Source: Flavobacterium stagni
Lineage (GTDB): Bacteria; Bacteroidota; Bacteroidia; Flavobacteriales; Flavobacteriaceae
Length of the DNA: 64,000 nt
NCBI RefSeq assembly: GCF_004122105.1
Contig: NZ_SBKN01000003.1
Coordinates: 124,001 to 188,000, forward strand
Direction of reading: 5' to 3'
Part shown: positions 18,133 through 27,634 of the stretch, piece by piece
How the letters are laid out: every line of letters begins with the position of its first letter
Position numbering within the stretch: position 1 is the stretch's first letter
Position numbers and translations under genes: made by a program
The notes under the pieces: model-generated
Seen by the model: only the letters and a program-made list of their open reading frames with translations
The model's database searches: none
What the model was told of the DNA's origin: nothing

Positions 18133-21100
18133 ATGGTAAAATACATAAAATATAGTGCATTTTTAGGAGTGGTTTTGTTTGCAGTCAATTGTAGTACTGT
18201 ACACAAAACCACTACAAATTCTTCGTCAAAATCGATTCAAAAGCCAAAAGTGTTGGGCGACGATGATGATGTATACCTTCCTGTCGCAAAATCGGATCGT
18301 AAAACCTTTTTCAAGGATACCGACAAAGAGGAGCATTGGGTGGATAGTGTGTACAATCAAATGTCACTCAAAGAAAAAATTGGGCAATTGTTTATGGTTG
18401 CTGCCTATTCCAACAAAGACAGTGCGCACATTGCCTCCATTGACAAACTCATCAAAGAAGAACAAATTGGTGGATTGATCTTTTTTCAGGGCGGACCCAA
18501 CCGCCAAGTTCGATTAACCAATCGTTTTCAATCACTTTCCAAATTACCGTTATTTATCGGAATTGATGCCGAATGGGGATTGAATATGCGCTTGGATTCT
18601 ACCTATAAATACCCATGGAATTCGACGCTTGGTGCGGTCAAAGATTTGAAACTAATCGAAGAAGTGGGCAAGCAAATGGCACTAGAAACCAAACGTATAG
18701 GGTGTCATTTTAATTTTGTTCCCGTTTTAGATATTAATACCAATCCCAAAAACCCGATTATTGGTCATCGTTCGTTTGGGGAAGAAAAACATAATGTTAC
18801 CGATCATGCCATTGCTTTAATGAAAGGCGTACAAAGTAATGGCGTATTTTGTACTGGGAAACATTTTCCCGGTCATGGTGATACTTCCACGGATTCTCAT
18901 TATGCCTTACCGCAATTGCTTTTTGATAAAGAACGCCTAGAAAAAGTAGAGTTGTATCCTTACAAACGCATGTTTGATGAAGGGTTAGTTTCTGTAATGG
19001 TAGCGCATTTGAATATTCCAAGTCTCGAACACCGCGAAGGTTGGCCCACATCCGTTTCGCACAGTGTGGTGACCAATTTGCTTCAAGAAGAATTGGGGTT
19101 TGACGGACTCATTTTTACCGATGCTTTAAATATGAAAGGCGCCAGTAAGTTTATGGCTCCGGGAGAATTGGATTTAGAGGCCTTTTTGGCGGGAAATGAC
19201 ATTTTATTATTCCCTGAAAATGTGCCTTTGGCGAGTGAAAAAATAAGTACAGCCTATGCAAATGGATTGATTACAGAAGATCGTTTGGCCCATTCGGTAA
19301 AAAAAATATTGCATTACAAATACAAAGTAGGATTGCATCAGTACCGTCCTGTAGATGAAAAAAACATCTCAGATGCTATGTTTACTACGTTTAAAGATGC
19401 TTTGCATTATCAAGTCTATGAGAACGCCATCACCTTAGTTAAAAACAATGATGAAATCTTGCCAATAAAAGATTTACGTCAAAAAATTGCCTATGTGAAA
19501 ATAGGTGATGATGTGAATTCTAGTTTTGTTTCTACATTAAAAAAATACACAGAGATTACGGAAGTAAATGAATCGAATTTGGATTCTTTGGATGTTTGTT
19601 TAAAGAACTATGATCTCGTCATTTTAGGATACCACAAATCCGATCGTGCTTGGAAAAAACATGATTTGTCGGACAATGAATTGGCGTTAATTGCAAAAAT
19701 TGCTAAAAACCATAAAGTGATTTTGGATGGTTTTGTGAAACCGTATGCGCTTTCGGCGATTCCATCTTTTGAAGATATTGAAGCGGTTTTGGTTTCGTAT
19801 CAAAATAGTGATATTGCGCAAATTGTCTCTGCTGAGATTCTTTTTGGTGCGGTCGAACCCAAAGGCAAATTGCCGGTTACCATCAATGAAGAATTTCATG
19901 AAGGTCACGGATTTAATTTTGAAAAATTGAACCGACTCGGATTCACAGCTCCAGAGAATGTGGGGATGAGTCCGAAAACCTTAAGTCGGATTGACCAAAT
20001 CGCACAAAAAGCGATTGATGGCGGAATGACACCCGGAATTCAAGTTTTGGTGGCCCGCCGTGGAAAAGTGATTTATCAAAAATCATTTGGGTACCAAACC
20101 TATGAGAAGCAGTCAAAAATTCAAAATACAGATTTGTATGATGTGGCTTCGGTGACCAAAATGATCGGCACATTGCCCGTTGTAATGCAAGATTTTGATC
20201 AAGGAAATGTCAATTTGGATTCTAAATTAGGGGAGATGTTGCCTGTTTTTAAAGGAACAGATAAGCAAGATATTACGTTTAAAGAATTGTTGTCGCATTA
20301 CGCACGACTCCAAGCCTGGATTCCATTTTATAAAAAAACAGTGGACGCTTCCAACTGTCCCAAACCGGAGTATTACAGTTGGGGACAAAAGTCGGGCTTT
20401 ACCACACAAGTGGCCGAAAATTTATACTTGCGCGATGATTATAAAGATTCCATTTTTAGTCAGATCGTCAACAGTAAATTATTGGATAAAAAAGAATACA
20501 AATACAGCGATTTTACCTTTATAATTTTAAAAGAATATCTCGAGAAAAAACTGGGTAAGCCGTTGGATGAGTTGGTCAACCAACGATTTTATCAATCGAT
20601 GGGGATGAACAATACTTCTTTTCATCCGTTGAAATTCAGAGAGGCATCTACAGTTGTTCCTACCGAAATCGATTCGTACTTTAGAAATGTTTGGATTCGT
20701 GGATATGTACACGATATGGCCGCTGCGATGATGGGTGGCGTGGGTGGACATGCCGGAATTTTCTCCAATAGCATGGATGTCGCGAAAATGATGCAACTGT
20801 TTTTGCAAAAAGGAAACTATGGCGGCATTCAGTATTTCAAACCCGAGACGTTTACGACATTTAATACATGTTATTATTGTGGCGAAGGAAATCGCAGAGG
20901 ACTTGGTTTTGATAAGCCACAATTAGGCAAAGAAGGTCCCACTTGTGGTTGCGTTTCCATGAGTAGTTTTGGGCATACCGGATTTACCGGTACGATGGCT
21001 TGGGCAGATCCAGAGACTGAAATTGTATATGTTTTTCTTTCGAACCGAACCTTCCCTGATTCGAATTTACCCAATAAATTGTCCAAAGAAAACATCCGTG

Positions 21101-21144
21101 AAGACATCCAAAAGGTGATTCAAGAAGCCATTTTGGACCGATAG
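18133..21144 (+). CDS. Lipoprotein with GH3 beta-N-acetylglucosaminidase and class C-like serine hydrolase domains
   Basis: The 1003-residue protein has a lipobox (LFAVNC, cysteine near residue 20), so it is a lipoprotein. A glycoside hydrolase family 3 domain (about 65-420) carries the NagZ-type motif KHFPGHGDTSTDSH (about 240) and the nucleophile region FTDALNMKG (about 327). A GH3 C-terminal-like domain follows (about 430-590). The last 400 residues are a beta-lactamase/DD-peptidase-type serine hydrolase with the SxxK motif in ASVTKMIG (about 671), a YSD in place of YxN, and an HTGFTGT motif near the end. The fusion suggests peptidoglycan trimming: glycan cleavage and peptide or ester hydrolysis in one protein. 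It may be cotranscribed with the small genes upstream. Confidence 0.85.
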   Translation: MVKYIKYSAFLGVVLFAVNCSTVHKTTTNSSSKSIQKPKVLGDDDDVYLPVAKSDRKTFFKDTDKEEHWVDSVYNQMSLKEKIGQLFMVAAYSNKDSAHIASIDKLIKEEQIGGLIFFQGGPNRQVRLTNRFQSLSKLPLFIGIDAEWGLNMRLDSTYKYPWNSTLGAVKDLKLIEEVGKQMALETKRIGCHFNFVPVLDINTNPKNPIIGHRSFGEEKHNVTDHAIALMKGVQSNGVFCTGKHFPGHGDTSTDSHYALPQLLFDKERLEKVELYPYKRMFDEGLVSVMVAHLNIPSLEHREGWPTSVSHSVVTNLLQEELGFDGLIFTDALNMKGASKFMAPGELDLEAFLAGNDILLFPENVPLASEKISTAYANGLITEDRLAHSVKKILHYKYKVGLHQYRPVDEKNISDAMFTTFKDALHYQVYENAITLVKNNDEILPIKDLRQKIAYVKIGDDVNSSFVSTLKKYTEITEVNESNLDSLDVCLKNYDLVILGYHKSDRAWKKHDLSDNELALIAKIAKNHKVILDGFVKPYALSAIPSFEDIEAVLVSYQNSDIAQIVSAEILFGAVEPKGKLPVTINEEFHEGHGFNFEKLNRLGFTAPENVGMSPKTLSRIDQIAQKAIDGGMTPGIQVLVARRGKVIYQKSFGYQTYEKQSKIQNTDLYDVASVTKMIGTLPVVMQDFDQGNVNLDSKLGEMLPVFKGTDKQDITFKELLSHYARLQAWIPFYKKTVDASNCPKPEYYSWGQKSGFTTQVAENLYLRDDYKDSIFSQIVNSKLLDKKEYKYSDFTFIILKEYLEKKLGKPLDELVNQRFYQSMGMNNTSFHPLKFREASTVVPTEIDSYFRNVWIRGYVHDMAAAMMGGVGGHAGIFSNSMDVAKMMQLFLQKGNYGGIQYFKPETFTTFNTCYYCGEGNRRGLGFDKPQLGKEGPTCGCVSMSSFGHTGFTGTMAWADPETEIVYVFLSNRTFPDSNLPNKLSKENIREDIQKVIQEAILDR

Positions 21145-21292
21145 TTATTTTTTTGTTAAGATAAAATACAACTGCATTTTTCCGTAAATTCGTTAACTCA
21201 TACTTGAAAAATTTCAATTTCAGCAATGATTTGTGTTTCAATTGGTTGTTGGATTTAACCCTTGAAAATTGAAGTGTGTTTCGAAAAAAACT

Positions 21293-22420
21293 ATGAAAAT
21301 AGCAATTGTTTGTTATCCCACATTTGGTGGAAGCGGTGTTGTCGCAACAGAATTGGGGTTAGAATTAGCCCATCGCGGACATGAAGTTCACTTTATAACG
21401 TACCGTCAACCCGTTCGTTTGGCACTATTGAATTCCAATGTGCATTACCATGAAGTGAATGTACCCGAATATCCTCTTTTTCATTACCAACCCTATGAAT
21501 TGGCGTTGTCGAGTAAGTTAGTCGACATGGTCAAACTCTATAAAATTGAGGTATTGCATGTGCATTATGCCATTCCTCATGCGTATGCGGGTTATATGGC
21601 TAAACAAATGTTGAAAGAGCAAGGAATCGATATTCCAATGGTCACGACTTTGCACGGGACCGATATCACTTTGGTGGGCAATCATCCCAATTATAAAACT
21701 GCGGTGAGTTTTAGCATCAATCATTCGGATGTGGTTACTGCAGTTTCACAAGATTTGAAAGAGGAAACCTACCGACTTTTTGATATCAACAAAGAAATTC
21801 ATGTCATTCCCAATTTTATCGAATTGGAAAAGAGTCGGAATGAATCCCATATTGATTGCCAACGTTCGGTAATGGCACAAAAGGAAGAGCGAATTATCAC
21901 TCACATTAGTAATTTTAGAAAGGTGAAACGAATTCCAGATGTCGTGAAAATCTTTTATAAGATTCAACAAAAAATCCCCGCTAAGTTAATGATGGTTGGA
22001 GACGGCCCTGAACGAGTCAAAGCCGAGTATTTATGTGAAGAATTAGGAATTTCCGATAAAGTGATTTTCTTTGGAAACAGTAATGAAATTGATAGCATAT
22101 TAGCCTATTCCGATTTGTTTTTATTGCCTTCAGAAACAGAAAGTTTTGGATTGGCTGCCTTGGAAGCAATGGCTTGGAGTGTTCCTGTAATTTCCAGTAA
22201 TTCTGGGGGCTTACCTGAAGTAAATGAAGAAGGTGTTTCGGGATATTTGGCCAATGTAGGCGATATTGATACGATGGCGAATCGAGCGATTGCTATCTTA
22301 GACAATAATGAAACTTTAGCTGCGTTTAAGGAAAATGCGTTGACGGTGGCTAAGAAATTTGACATTGCACAAATTCTACCCCAATACGAAAGTTTATACC
22401 AAAATGCTTTAAAATCCTAA
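21293..22420 (+). CDS. bshA: BshA, N-acetyl-alpha-D-glucosaminyl L-malate synthase
   Basis: BshA joins GlcNAc from UDP-GlcNAc to L-malate, the first step of bacillithiol synthesis. The 375-residue GT4 glycosyltransferase opens MKIAIVCYPTFGGSGVVATE, the family signature, and has VTTLHGTDITLVG, the helix KVKRIPDVVKIF, and the E(x7)E donor-binding motif in ETESFGLAALEAMAW. I use the ATG at 21293; an in-frame TTG at 21269 would add eight poorly conserved residues. BshB and BshC are not in the window. A PrcB-like lipoprotein gene follows after two bases. Confidence 0.92.
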   Translation: MKIAIVCYPTFGGSGVVATELGLELAHRGHEVHFITYRQPVRLALLNSNVHYHEVNVPEYPLFHYQPYELALSSKLVDMVKLYKIEVLHVHYAIPHAYAGYMAKQMLKEQGIDIPMVTTLHGTDITLVGNHPNYKTAVSFSINHSDVVTAVSQDLKEETYRLFDINKEIHVIPNFIELEKSRNESHIDCQRSVMAQKEERIITHISNFRKVKRIPDVVKIFYKIQQKIPAKLMMVGDGPERVKAEYLCEELGISDKVIFFGNSNEIDSILAYSDLFLLPSETESFGLAALEAMAWSVPVISSNSGGLPEVNEEGVSGYLANVGDIDTMANRAIAILDNNETLAAFKENALTVAKKFDIAQILPQYESLYQNALKS

Positions 22421-22422
22421 CC

Positions 22423-22854
22423 ATGAAAAAAGTTGTATTCAGTTGTTTTTCCTTCTTGTTGCTCGCATGTTCGTCCGTAAAGCCACCCGAGTCGAGTTAT
22501 ACGTCTTATGATGTATTATTTAGCAGAGAACAAGATGGCGGACGGTTTCAATTTTATGAAATCATCACCGAGGAAAGTGAATACAAAATGCTTTTGAATG
22601 ATCCTATTATAAGTCCGTATTTGAAAAAGGAAGATATTCAAACCTGCAATTTTATATTGGTCAATTTAGGCGAAAAACCAACTGGAGGTTGGACGATTAA
22701 AGTCGAACGTGTTAAAGTACTCAAAGATAAAGTAGAGGTTGTGATTAAAGAAATTCCCCCCAAAGGAATGGCAACTACCGCTATGACAACTCCTAATTTT
22801 GTAATCAAAATAAAAAGTAAGAAACCTATAGAAATAATAAATCCCGGTAGTTAG
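22423..22854 (+). CDS. PrcB-like lipoprotein
   Basis: The 143-residue protein starts MKKVVFSCFSFLLLACSS, a lipoprotein signal with LLAC as lipobox. The mature part carries the PrcB C-terminal domain signature FILVNLGEKPTGGWTIKVER (about residues 74-93), seen in the PrcB subunit of Treponema protease complexes and in many unrelated small lipoproteins. No protease gene is adjacent, so a protease role is not implied. The stop codon lies in the loop of an intrinsic terminator. Confidence 0.7.
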   Translation: MKKVVFSCFSFLLLACSSVKPPESSYTSYDVLFSREQDGGRFQFYEIITEESEYKMLLNDPIISPYLKKEDIQTCNFILVNLGEKPTGGWTIKVERVKVLKDKVEVVIKEIPPKGMATTAMTTPNFVIKIKSKKPIEIINPGS

Positions 22855-22868
22855 CCGGGATTTTTTTT
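22839..22868 (+). terminator. Terminator whose loop contains the stop codon of the PrcB-like gene
   Basis: AAATCCCGG (22839-22847) pairs with CCGGGATTT (22855-22863), followed by a run of T to 22868. The loop TAGTTAG ends in the TAG stop at 22852-22854. A shorter T/A tail on the other side could also help end the convergent gene at 22884. Confidence 0.88.
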
Positions 22869-22883
22869 GTATTCATTCAAAAT

Positions 22884-23369
22884 TTAGAATCGGTAACGAA
22901 TTCCGAGAGCGAGATCAGGACCAAAACCATTATCTCTGAAGCTGTCTGAATTGGAATAAATTTCAGGACGGAAATCTAAAGAGAGTTGTAGGGGAATATC
23001 AAAATTATATTCAATACCAATATCTCCCGCTGCAAAAACAAAAGTTCCGTTGTCAGAAACTCCATTTTTACTGTAGCTCCAGCTACCTAAACCACCACCG
23101 ACACCGGCATACCAATTGAAACCGCCATCAATATTCCATACCCATTGGTATAAACCAGCCAATTTAAACGCATCGACATCATTGCTGTTGCGCCATCCCA
23201 AATCGAATTCTAAACGATTGGATTTTGATAAGCCACGTTGGTACGAGATTTCGCCACCGAAACCATCATTATCTCCTATACGTAGTCCGAGGGCATTTTT
23301 AGAAATGTCTTGTGCTTGTGCAAAAAAAGCACATCCTAAAAACGATAGTGTTACAATTAGTTTTTTCAT
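22884..23369 (-). CDS. Small outer-membrane beta-barrel protein
   Basis: The 161-residue protein has a signal peptide (MKKLIVTLSFLGCAFFAQAQ) and a mature part made of alternating polar and aromatic strands with frequent glycine turns. It ends GPDLALGIRYRF, the terminal aromatic signal recognised by the BAM machinery. About eight strands fit an OmpA/OmpW-like small barrel. Function is not known. It is transcribed toward the PrcB-like gene. A TACATTTG -7 box lies at 23422-23415 on the minus strand. Confidence 0.7.
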   Translation of the reverse strand: MKKLIVTLSFLGCAFFAQAQDISKNALGLRIGDNDGFGGEISYQRGLSKSNRLEFDLGWRNSNDVDAFKLAGLYQWVWNIDGGFNWYAGVGGGLGSWSYSKNGVSDNGTFVFAAGDIGIEYNFDIPLQLSLDFRPEIYSNSDSFRDNGFGPDLALGIRYRF

Positions 23370-23414
23370 ACGAATTAATTTAAGGTTTAAAGATTTTCAA
23401 GTTTATTTACTTTA

Positions 23415-23422
23415 CAAATGTA
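23415..23422 (-). promoter_or_regulatory. -7 promoter element for the small barrel gene
   Basis: The minus strand reads TACATTTG, an exact TAnnTTTG match, 45 bases upstream of the start at 23369. No clear -33 element was seen. Confidence 0.45.
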
Positions 23423-23489
23423 GAACGATACTTAAATGGAATTGTTATATAATTTTACAATTGAATTATAATATTTACAGTTGGCATCG

Positions 23490-23520
23490 TTCGGAACCCC
23501 AAAATTAAATTTTATATTTG
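23490..23520 (+). promoter_or_regulatory. Promoter of aroC
   Basis: TATATTTG (23513-23520) matches the -7 consensus exactly. TTCG (23490-23493), one base off TTTG, lies 19 bases upstream at the expected -33 position. The ATG at 23536 follows 15 bases after the -7 box. Confidence 0.55.
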
Positions 23521-23535
23521 TTGAAACTACATTTT

Positions 23536-24600
23536 ATGGCGGGAAATACTTTCGGAACGCTTTTTAAATTAACCACTTTTGGTGAATCACACGGTCCAGC
23601 CCTTGGAGGTATTATCGATGGATGTCCGGCAGGACTTACACTTGATTTTGAAGCCATTCAGTTGGAATTGCAGCGCAGAAAGCCGGGTCAATCAGCTATA
23701 GTAACCCAACGTAAAGAAGCGGATGAAGTCCAGTTTTTATCGGGTATATTCGAAGGTAAAACAACGGGAACTCCAATCGGATTTGCCATTCAGAATACCA
23801 ATCAGAAGTCGGAGGATTACAATGCTATTCAAAATTCCTACCGACCCAGTCATGCCGATTATGTTTATGAAAAAAAATACGGCATTCGCGATTACCGGGG
23901 AGGTGGACGGAGTTCGGCACGTGAAACTGCTTCGCGTGTAGTGGCAGGAGCTATTGCAAAACAACTCTTGTCCGATGTCAAAATAAATGCTTTTGTTTCT
24001 TCAGTTGGTGATATTTTTGTTGAGAAACCGTATCAAGCACTAGATTTTAATTTAATTGAATCCAATCCGGTACGTTGTCCCGATCCCGAAACAGCCGAAC
24101 GAATGGAAGCGCTCATTCGGGCCGTTCGTAAAGAAGGCGATACTATAGGTGGAACCATTACTTGTGTTATTCAAAATGTACCTATTGGATGGGGCGAACC
24201 CGTTTTTGACAAATTGCATGCACAATTGGGAAAAGCAATGTTGTCGATCAATGCAGTTAAAGGATTTGAATACGGCAGCGGATTTTGTGGAGCGCGTATG
24301 AAAGGAAGCGAACATAATGATTTATACAATGAAGATGGTACCACACGAACCAATCTTTCGGGAGGAATTCAAGGTGGAATTTCAAACGGTATGGATATTT
24401 ATTTCCGAGTTGCCTTCAAACCTGTAGCCACTTTAATACAAGAACAAGAAGTTCTCACCAATGATGGACGAATTGAAGTTCAGCAAGGTAAAGGACGACA
24501 TGATCCGTGTGTAGTTCCTAGAGCAGTTCCTATTGTAGAAGCCATGACTGCCTTGGTTTTAGCCGATTTTTATTTATTAGAAAAAACAAACAAATTATAA
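23536..24600 (+). CDS. aroC: Chorismate synthase
   Basis: AroC makes chorismate from EPSP using reduced FMN, the last step of the shikimate pathway. The 354-residue protein has the start [20 protein letters not shown], with the signature [18 protein letters not shown], the FMN-binding [17 protein letters not shown] (about 121-137) and the C-terminal [19 protein letters not shown] take the ATG at 23536; a TTG at 23518 would begin inside the predicted -7 promoter element. It is followed by a symporter gene after 4 bases. Confidence 0.97.
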   Translation: MAGNTFGTLFKLTTFGESHGPALGGIIDGCPAGLTLDFEAIQLELQRRKPGQSAIVTQRKEADEVQFLSGIFEGKTTGTPIGFAIQNTNQKSEDYNAIQNSYRPSHADYVYEKKYGIRDYRGGGRSSARETASRVVAGAIAKQLLSDVKINAFVSSVGDIFVEKPYQALDFNLIESNPVRCPDPETAERMEALIRAVRKEGDTIGGTITCVIQNVPIGWGEPVFDKLHAQLGKAMLSINAVKGFEYGSGFCGARMKGSEHNDLYNEDGTTRTNLSGGIQGGISNGMDIYFRVAFKPVATLIQEQEVLTNDGRIEVQQGKGRHDPCVVPRAVPIVEAMTALVLADFYLLEKTNKL

Positions 24601-24604
24601 TTTC

Positions 24605-25849
24605 ATGGATTTTAGTAAAAAAGCATTAGCCTCTAATTTAACCGTACAAATATTTATTGCACTTCTTTTAGGCTTGGGAATAGGGGTTTATATTCATGAA
24701 TCGACAACCAAAGAATTTGCCACAGAATTTAGTACCTACAGTAAATTATTGGCAACCCTTTTTATTCGATTGGTTCAAATGATCATTGCTCCTTTGGTTT
24801 TTACTACTTTGGTGGTGGGTATTGCCAAATTGGGTGATATAAAATCTGTGGGGCGAATAGGAGGGAGAGCCTTGGGATGGTTTTTTACCGCTTCATTTGT
24901 TTCGCTTTTGATCGGACTTTTTTGGGTGAATTTTTTCGAACCGGGTGTTGGCATTCAGTTGATTGATATTGATCCTTCCACAGCGCAAGAAGTGACTGAG
25001 AAAACCCAAGATTTTTCGGCCCAACACTTTGTAGAGCACATTATTCCCAAAAGTATTTTTGAAGCCATGGCTACGAATGAAATCCTTCAAATTGTTGTGT
25101 TTTCTATCTTTTTTGGGTTAGCAGCCGCTTCCATGGGAACCTATGCTGATCCTGTTATTAAAGTGCTTGACAAAATTTCGCACATCATTTTAAAAATGGT
25201 GAATTATGTGATGAAGTTTGCGCCGTATGGCGTTTTTGGTGCCATTGTAGCTGTTTTTGCTACCAAAGATTTGAATGTATTATTACTTACATATACAAAA
25301 TTCCTAGGCGCTTTTTTGGTCGGAATCGGATCACTTTGGTTAGTTCTGCTAGTGGTTGGTTATTTGTTTTTGAAATCCCGATTAAAAGAATTATTACAGC
25401 GTATAATTTCTCCATTAGCCATTGCCTTTGGTACCACAAGTAGTGAAGCGGTTTTTCCAAAGTTAACTGAAGAATTGGAACGATTCGGCATCAAAGACCG
25501 AATAGTTTCTTTTATGTTGCCTTTGGGCTACTCATTCAATTTAGACGGAAGTATGATGTACATGACGTTTGCCAGTATTTTTATTGCACAAGCTTCGGGA
25601 CATCATTTGGATATTCCTACTCAGATGACCATGCTATTGGTGTTAATGCTTACTAGTAAAGGAATTGCGGGTGTACCGCGCGCTAGTTTGGTTGTGGTTG
25701 CTGCAACATGTGGCATGTTTAAAATCCCTGTGGAAGGCATTGCTTTAATTTTGCCCATCGACCATTTTTGTGATATGTTTCGTAGTGCCACGAATGTGTT
25801 AGGTAATGCATTGGCTACAAGTGTAGTAGGGAAATGGGAAAAAGAGTAA
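24605..25849 (+). CDS. Dicarboxylate/amino acid:cation symporter (DAACS, GltP/DctA type)
   Basis: The 414-residue inner-membrane transporter moves glutamate, aspartate or C4-dicarboxylates with Na+ or H+. The hydrophobic pattern fits eight transmembrane helices and two re-entrant loops. Family marks are FGTTSSEAVFPKL (hairpin 1, serine-rich), GYSFNLDGSMMYMTFASIF (helix 7 with the NxDGxxxY substrate/cation site) and GIAGVPRASLVV (hairpin 2). The signature is complete. The precise substrate cannot be read from the sequence. It lies 4 bases after aroC and may be cotranscribed with it. Confidence 0.9.
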   Translation: MDFSKKALASNLTVQIFIALLLGLGIGVYIHESTTKEFATEFSTYSKLLATLFIRLVQMIIAPLVFTTLVVGIAKLGDIKSVGRIGGRALGWFFTASFVSLLIGLFWVNFFEPGVGIQLIDIDPSTAQEVTEKTQDFSAQHFVEHIIPKSIFEAMATNEILQIVVFSIFFGLAAASMGTYADPVIKVLDKISHIILKMVNYVMKFAPYGVFGAIVAVFATKDLNVLLLTYTKFLGAFLVGIGSLWLVLLVVGYLFLKSRLKELLQRIISPLAIAFGTTSSEAVFPKLTEELERFGIKDRIVSFMLPLGYSFNLDGSMMYMTFASIFIAQASGHHLDIPTQMTMLLVLMLTSKGIAGVPRASLVVVAATCGMFKIPVEGIALILPIDHFCDMFRSATNVLGNALATSVVGKWEKE

Positions 25850-25862
25850 AATTTAATACTTG

Positions 25863-25895
25863 TTTGTGTTATATCGTAAATTATTTCTAAATTTG
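25863..25895 (+). promoter_or_regulatory. Complete Bacteroidota promoter for the T9SS cargo gene
   Basis: TTTG (25863-25866) and TAAATTTG (25888-25895) are separated by 21 bases, matching both the -33 and -7 consensus elements exactly. The start codon is 27 bases downstream. Confidence 0.7.
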
Positions 25896-25922
25896 AAAAC
25901 GACAAAATTTTAATTATTTCAT

Positions 25923-27383
25923 ATGAAAAAACTATTACTTTCAATTTTTGCTTTAGGAGGTATGATGGCAAATGCACAATTAACTTGTGCTACTGCATTA
26001 CCTGTTACTGCAGGTTCAACCACAACTTGTCCTCAAATCACAGGGACTTATTTAGGGAATTGTGCCGGTGGAACTGCCGCTACTTCTCCAAATGCTATTT
26101 GGTACACGTACACAGCACCTGCTAATGGTGAATTAACCATTACTTCAGATTTACCTCAAAATGATGGTACTACGAATAGTGACGATACGCGTGTTTCAGT
26201 AATTACAGGTACATGTGCGGCTCTAGCTTGTTATGCAGGTAATGATGACGTAGATGATGTAAATTATCTTTCTACTTTAACAATTCCTGTAACCTCTGGA
26301 ACAACGTATTACATTGTATGGGATGACCGTTGGTCGGATTTGCCATTTGATTTTGATGTAACTTTTGAAGCGGTTTCATGTATTCGCTTAAATGCTACAA
26401 ATGTAAATGCAGCTTCTGACTTAACAGTTGATTCTGCAACATTATCATGGACTGCTTCTTTAAGTAATCCAAATGCTTATGATGTAGAGTATGGTGTTGC
26501 TGGATTTACTCAAGGTTCTGGAACAACAGCTGTTGCTAATGGAACTTCAATTGGATTGACAGGATTAACACCTGCTTCTGGTGATTTAGAATATTACGTT
26601 AGAGCAAATTGTGGTGCAACTCAAAGTGCTTATGTAGGTCCATTTTCATTGTACTTAGCTGCAACATGTCCTTATGCAAATAACTTTGATGATACTACGG
26701 ATTACACGGACGGATTCACTAGTACTACTTGGGGTTTAGGAAATACTGCTGGTGCTGCACAAAGTGGTGCAATTTATTATTTCGTTAATTCAAGTACTAC
26801 AGCTGCTACTAATGCTACATTGTATACTAGAGCAATCGCATTACAAGCTAATGAGCAAGTAACTTTAACCTATTATACTCGTTTAGGATCTGCTACAGGC
26901 TCAGCTCAAACGCTAAAAGTATATGTAAATACGTCAAGATCATTAACAGGAGCAACTCAATTAGGAGGAAATATTACTGTTTCTGGAACGACTTATGTTT
27001 TACAAACCGCTACTTTTACAGCTACTACTGCAGGTACCTATTATTTCGCATTCAACAATGCAACTCCAATTATTACAACTGCAACTTCTTTACGTTTAGA
27101 TACAGTTAGTATGACTTCAGTATTGGCAAACAATGATTTTGTTGATGCTAGTTTTACAGTATCTCCAAACCCAGCAGTTGATGTTATTGCTGTACAATCT
27201 GCTGCTAATACTTCATTCAGCGCTGTTGAAATGTATGATTTGAATGGAAGAATTGTTAAAAATATCGCATACACAAGTGCAACTGATGCATCTATCAATG
27301 TAGCTGATCTTGCTCCTGGTATGTATACAGTGAAAGTAGTTTCAGAAAATGGAACCGCTGTTCGTAAAATTATCAAGCAATAA
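25923..27383 (+). CDS. Secreted T9SS type A cargo protein with fibronectin type III domain
   Basis: The 486-residue protein has a signal peptide (MKKLLLSIFALGGMMANAQ), an N-terminal beta-sandwich with paired cysteines that resembles bacterial pre-peptidase domains (about 20-155), and an FN3 domain (about 160-240, with SATLSWTAS and YYVRANCG). A second cysteine-started beta module (ATCPYANNFDD onward) follows. The type A C-terminal sorting domain spans about 410-486 (FTVSPNPAVDVIAV, MYDLNGRIVKN, LAPGMYTVKVVS, ending RKIIKQ). It should be exported by Sec, then moved across the outer membrane by the T9SS and attached to the surface or released. The composition is rich in T, A and G with no catalytic motif, so an adhesin or binding role is the best guess. 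Confidence 0.85.
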   Translation: MKKLLLSIFALGGMMANAQLTCATALPVTAGSTTTCPQITGTYLGNCAGGTAATSPNAIWYTYTAPANGELTITSDLPQNDGTTNSDDTRVSVITGTCAALACYAGNDDVDDVNYLSTLTIPVTSGTTYYIVWDDRWSDLPFDFDVTFEAVSCIRLNATNVNAASDLTVDSATLSWTASLSNPNAYDVEYGVAGFTQGSGTTAVANGTSIGLTGLTPASGDLEYYVRANCGATQSAYVGPFSLYLAATCPYANNFDDTTDYTDGFTSTTWGLGNTAGAAQSGAIYYFVNSSTTAATNATLYTRAIALQANEQVTLTYYTRLGSATGSAQTLKVYVNTSRSLTGATQLGGNITVSGTTYVLQTATFTATTAGTYYFAFNNATPIITTATSLRLDTVSMTSVLANNDFVDASFTVSPNPAVDVIAVQSAANTSFSAVEMYDLNGRIVKNIAYTSATDASINVADLAPGMYTVKVVSENGTAVRKIIKQ

Positions 27384-27410
27384 TTTATTAATTACCTATT
27401 GCCTTTAATG

Positions 27411-27440
27411 AAAAAGACTAAGCGAAAGCTTAGTCTTTTT
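27411..27440. terminator. Strong bidirectional terminator with GAAA loop
   Basis: AAAAAGACTAAGC (27411-27423) and GCTTAGTCTTTTT (27428-27440) form a perfect 13-bp stem around GAAA. Both flanks give T runs, so it can end the T9SS gene on the plus strand and the small membrane-protein gene on the minus strand. The latter's stop codon (27430-27432) and final codons are inside the stem. Confidence 0.92.
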
Positions 27441-27570
27441 TATTTCTTTTATCTCCTGAAGCCATCAAGTAGATAGCTCCTACAAGTCCGACGATAACCA
27501 GTCCGAAAACAATTATCATTACAAAGGCACCATTATTCCAAGAATATAATGGTAAAACACGATTTATCAT
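27430..27570 (-). CDS. 46-residue single-pass membrane protein
   Basis: The reading frame from the ATG at 27570 encodes a complete 46-residue protein: MINRVLPLYSWNNGAFVMII, a membrane segment (about residues 15-37) rich in V, I, L and G, and a basic tail SGDKRNKKD. This topology suggests the N-terminus outside and the basic tail in the cytoplasm. It lies 64 bases downstream of the DCC oxidoreductase gene on the same strand and could share its transcript. Its last codons form one arm of the terminator. I do not know its function. The plausible start, hydropathy and positive-inside tail support a real gene. Confidence 0.65.
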   Translation of the reverse strand: MINRVLPLYSWNNGAFVMIIVFGLVIVGLVGAIYLMASGDKRNKKD

Positions 27571-27634
27571 AGTTGTTGGTTTAAAGTTGTATCCCAAAAG
27601 TAAGTGGAACTTTAAACACAGCTAATGATATTTG

